Part shown: in pieces, positions 60,879-64,000 of the stretch
Numbering within the stretch: position 1 is the first letter of the stretch
Layout of the letters: the number at the start of each line of letters is the position of its first letter
Source: Candidatus Saccharimonadota bacterium
Lineage (GTDB): Bacteria > Patescibacteriota > Saccharimonadia > Saccharimonadales > Saccharimonadaceae
DNA length: 64,000 bases
Direction of reading: 5' to 3'
NCBI GenBank assembly: GCA_946893605.1
Contig: OX335598.1
Coordinates: 310,001-374,000 of the forward strand
The notes under the pieces: generated by a model
Database searches by the model: none
Told to the model about the DNA's origin: nothing
The model's input: the letters and a program-made list of their open reading frames with translations, nothing else
Program-made: the position numbers and the translations under genes

Positions 60879-63537
60879 GTGAAGAAAAAGACTACGATAA
60901 GCACCGCCGGACACGGCTCAAGCGATAAGAAATCTCCGTCGAAACGGATGAACTTATATGCCAATTTGGCGCAGAAACATAAGACTAAAAAAGATAAGGA
61001 CGCGCGCGAACGAGCGGAATATTTGGCAACTTTGCCGAAACATCCCGTAAAGCGATTCTTTTATCGATTGCATCCGAAGCGACTAGCGAAATATTGGTTC
61101 TCCAAGCGCGGCGGACTGATGGCTCTGAAAATTCTTGGCGTCAGTATCTTGTTGATGTTACTACTTATCGGCGGAATGTTCGCTTACTTCCGTAAAGACC
61201 TCGATAAAATTCGCCCTGGCGAGCTTGCTAAGCGCGTTCAAACGACCGTCACTAAATATTACGACCGCAATGACAATTTGCTTTGGGAAGATAAAGGCAC
61301 GGGCAATTATCAATTGGTTGTCGAGTCCGACCAGATTAGCGACTATTTGAAAAAAGCCACTGTCGCAATTGAGGACCGAAACTTCTATAATCACCACGGC
61401 ATCAGTATTAGCGGTATGTTGCGCGCAATGCTCTCGACTGCTTCACGACGCCAAGTCCAGGGTGGATCGACTCTGACGCAGCAGCTAGTCAAGCAAGTCT
61501 TCTTCGCAGATGAGGCTGGCGACCGATCAATTAGCGGTATTCCTCGAAAGATCAAGGAAATCATCCTCGCAATCGAAGTTGAGCGCATGTATAGCAAAGA
61601 CCAAATTCTGTCATTATATCTGAATGAGTCTCCATACGGCGGTCGTCGTAACGGCGCAGAATCTGCAGCTCAGACATACTTTGGCAAGCACGCCAAGGAT
61701 CTGACGCTGGCGGAAGCGGCGCTAATTGCTGGTATTCCACAGAATCCAACTTACTATAATCCGTATAACACTGCTGGAAATAAGGCTTTGATTGCCCGAC
61801 AACATACAGTTCTGGATTACATGGCCGAGCAAGGCGTTATTACCAAGGACGAGGCCGAAAAAGCTAAAAAGATTGATATTTTAAGCACGCTTAAGCCGCA
61901 AACCGAACACTTGGAGAATATTAAGGCTCCTCACTTCCTACTAATGGTTCGCAATCAGTTGAGCAAAGAGCTTGGCGAATCAGTCGTTGGACGCGGTGGA
62001 TTGACGATTAAAACCACCCTCGATTGGCGAATTCAGGAGAAACTTGAAAATGAAATGAAATCGTTCTTTGCAACGGGTCGACCAGATTCTGTGCGAATTA
62101 GTAACGGCGCCGCAACAGTCGAAGACGTTCAGACTGGACAAATCGTAGCACTTGTTGGTAGCCGTGACTTTAACTACACCGGCTTTGGTCAGGACAACGC
62201 CGCAGTTTCCTATATCCAGCCAGGTTCCACGATTAAGTCACTTGTCTTTGCTCAATTATTCGACAAACACGACAGCAAGCAAGCATACGGTAGTGGCACA
62301 GTCTTAGCTGATGAGAACATTGATAAACTGTACGGCGCAGCTCTGGCTTCGGGACAATAAGTTTATGGGCGCCATCAATATTCGAAGAGCGCTAGCCCTA
62401 TCCCGAAACGTCCCGGCTATTAAAGCCGCTTACATTGTTGGTGACGGATCCGCTAAGCCTGTCGTCGAGGGAATCCGCAGGATGGGCGATCCTAACTATT
62501 GCCGTCAGGAAGAAAATGCCGGTGGTTACGGACTCGGTGCAGCAATTGGCGCATGTGGAACCAAGCAGACAGAATTGGTGAACGCTTACTCAACATTGGC
62601 GCGAATGGGAGTCCAAAAAGATATTTCAAGTGTTATCGAGGTAAAGAACAGCCAAGGTGAAACTCTGAAAAAATGGAAAGACGAAGGCAAGCAAGTTATC
62701 GACTCGCAATCAGCGTACATTGTGAACGACATCTTGTCCGACCGAACCCCTGGACTTCACGGCTGGATGGGCGTCAATGGCGTTCGAACCTCTGCAAAGA
62801 CTGGTACATCCGACAAGGGTTCACAGCCAAAAGATCTCTGGATTATCAACTACAGTCCAGCTCTGGTTATGGGAATGTGGCTCGGAAACTCCGACACCAG
62901 CGTAATTGGTACATCAGCTTCTAACTACGGAATGCCAGTGATTAGAAAGGTTATGGAGTTCGCCCACACCCAGGTTTACGCCAAAGAAGGCAAATGGAAG
63001 TCAGGTCAATGGTATGAGCGACCAAGCGGAATCCAAACTGTCAACGGCGAACTCTACCCGTCATGGTGGAATAAGAGGCAAAGTCAATCTACAGAAAAAA
63101 TCACCTTTGATAAAGTCTCTAAGAAAAAGGCGACAAACTGTACTCCGGATGGCGCAAAGGAAGAGATTGAGGTAACAAAGATTATCGATCCTTTGACTAA
63201 GAAAGAATCAATTACCGTCCCTTCAGGCTACGACGCAAACGCAGAAGATGACGTTCACAAGTGCGACGACACTAAACCGCAAATTGGAGCAATATCATAC
63301 ACCAACAGTGGTAAGAAATATACGATAAATGTCGACGTTACAGCAGGAACTTGGGGCTTATCGGCAATCGAAATTACCGTGGATGGAAAGAGTATTAAGA
63401 GCTCAGAAGTTACTTCAAGCGGCAAGCAGACCGCCACAGTAGAGCTTGATACGACAGGAGCGCACACAGTTTCTGTAACCGTAAGAGACTCGGCATATTA
63501 CACCGCCACTTCAACTGGCAGCATCCAAGTTAACTAA
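60879..63537 (+). CDS. Class A penicillin-binding protein, frameshifted
   Basis: About 885 residues. A basic cytosolic N-terminus and one helix (LKILGVSILLMLLLIGGMFA) are followed by the GT51 domain with ATVAIEDRNFYNHHG and QGGSTLTQQLVKQ. The transpeptidase has SxxK in QPGSTIKSLVF, SxN in ALSRNVPAIK and KTG in SAKTGTSDKG. A frame change near 62345 separates the first two motifs. A C-terminal Ig-like domain (about 63290-63530) ends the protein. It polymerises and cross-links peptidoglycan. Confidence 0.93.
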
Positions 63538-63542
63538 ATAAA

Positions 63543-64000
63543 CTATTGTTTATTCACCAAATTAATCAGCTCAGCCTCGTGTTGAGCTGATGTTTTTGAG
63601 CGACCATTTGTGCGTTTCTTAGGAACGCTAGTCTTCTGCTTTACAGGTTTTTGCTGTTCAACCACAAGCTTCGCAAACATCATTTTTCCAGCGTCGGTCT
63701 GCAAGCTTCGGATGATCTCAATCTTCTTCGTTTGCCCAATGTAGCGCTTGGCGTTCTCAACAACCACCATCGTTCCATCTTTCAAATAGCCAACTGCCTG
63801 ATGAGAATCTTGTCCCTTCTGCGACAGTTCCAAATCCAGCTCGTCACCAGGCAAATAACTCATCCTCAAACTTTTCGCCAGCTCATTGATATTCAAAACC
63901 TTAACGCCGTCAACTTGCGCCACCTTATTCAAATTGTAATCAAGCGTCAATACCGCCGCGTCCATCTCCTTCGCCAATTTCAACAAGCGAGAATCCACGC
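63543..64000 (-). CDS. YacL-like PIN/TRAM-domain protein, C-terminal part
   Basis: The gene runs off the window at 64000. Visible: DSRLLKLAKEMDAAVLTLDY, the end of a PIN domain, then VLNINELAKSLRMSYLPGDE and a TRAM domain (QAVGYLKDGTMVVVENAKRY-type). The basic C-terminus is KPVKQKTSVPKKRTNGRSK. The family is a membrane-anchored putative RNase; the membrane helices lie outside the window. It converges on the PBP gene with 5 bp between. Confidence 0.8.
   Translation of the reverse strand, partial: VDSRLLKLAKEMDAAVLTLDYNLNKVAQVDGVKVLNINELAKSLRMSYLPGDELDLELSQKGQDSHQAVGYLKDGTMVVVENAKRYIGQTKKIEIIRSLQTDAGKMMFAKLVVEQQKPVKQKTSVPKKRTNGRSKTSAQHEAELINLVNKQ

Overview
The window looks like a chromosomal stretch of a host-associated Patescibacteria (CPR) genome, most likely Saccharibacteria (TM7). 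The grounds are the compact housekeeping content, lactate-type fermentation genes, a eukaryote-like glycan branching enzyme, standard code with TGA used as a normal stop, many genes apparently read from leaderless mRNAs, and several small proteins I cannot place. The lineage is an inference. Single-base indels break many genes that must be intact in a living cell (rpoB, rpoC, rplE, rplP, tmk, clpP, the class A PBP). Most sit in short homopolymers, so I read nearly all broken frames as sequence or assembly error and annotate each such gene as one locus.

Layout. 1-1770: an AAA ATPase/subtilase pair (subtilase partial at the edge) next to a truncated Nudix gene. 1800-9510: S10/spc ribosomal operon from rplC to rpsH, closed by a terminator after rpsH, with rpsJ in its own unit upstream. 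9488-15078: L-lactate dehydrogenase, tuf, tgt and a GH13 branching enzyme. 15090-16265: two tandem small membrane-protein cassettes with matching 5' and 3' non-coding elements. 16290-18156: ThrE-like exporter and HD protein. 18220-24372: rpsL, rpsG, yajQ, a membrane-anchored trypsin-like protease and fusA. 24596-32894: alpha/beta hydrolase-like gene, rpoC, rpoB. 33065-36750: deoxypyrimidine cluster (tmk, HIT, dcd, dfrA, thyA). 36842-40092: clpP, tig, hisS. 40130-46360: accessory region with candidate RNAs, small proteins, an M16-like gene, a SpoU methyltransferase, two tRNA-Leu genes in inverted orientation around an FAD oxidase, and a Cys-containing peptide gene upstream of a Ham1-like gene. 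46457-52085: tRNA-Val, typA, rarA, an SPFH protein and three tRNAs. 52152-54583: CsoR-type repressor with its operator, a DUF4396-like membrane protein and a GH13 glucosidase. 54597-64000: a small unknown gene, a candidate non-coding RNA, rsmD, a phospholipase C-like protein, recG, a HAD phosphatase, tyrS, a class A PBP and a partial YacL-like PIN/TRAM gene.

The most unusual system is a family of five near-identical promoters (15092, 15675, 42205, 42764, and 46361 on the minus strand). Each has TTGACT, a 16-17 bp spacer and a TATAAA-like -10, followed by a conserved CTTT-TTGA motif at the RNA 5' end. Each drives a different small gene. Two of the leaders (42240-42420 and 42795-42980) share three hairpins, with a covarying base pair. 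The four transcripts on the plus strand have a long hairpin immediately after the stop codon. This looks like a regulon or cassette family built from conserved non-coding ends and diverging small proteins.

Transcription signals are clear. At least twelve genes have a -10 hexamer only 6-8 bp before the start codon, so their mRNA is predicted to be leaderless. Several terminators are overlapped or directly followed by the promoter of the next gene; in one case the terminator loop is exactly the -35 hexamer.
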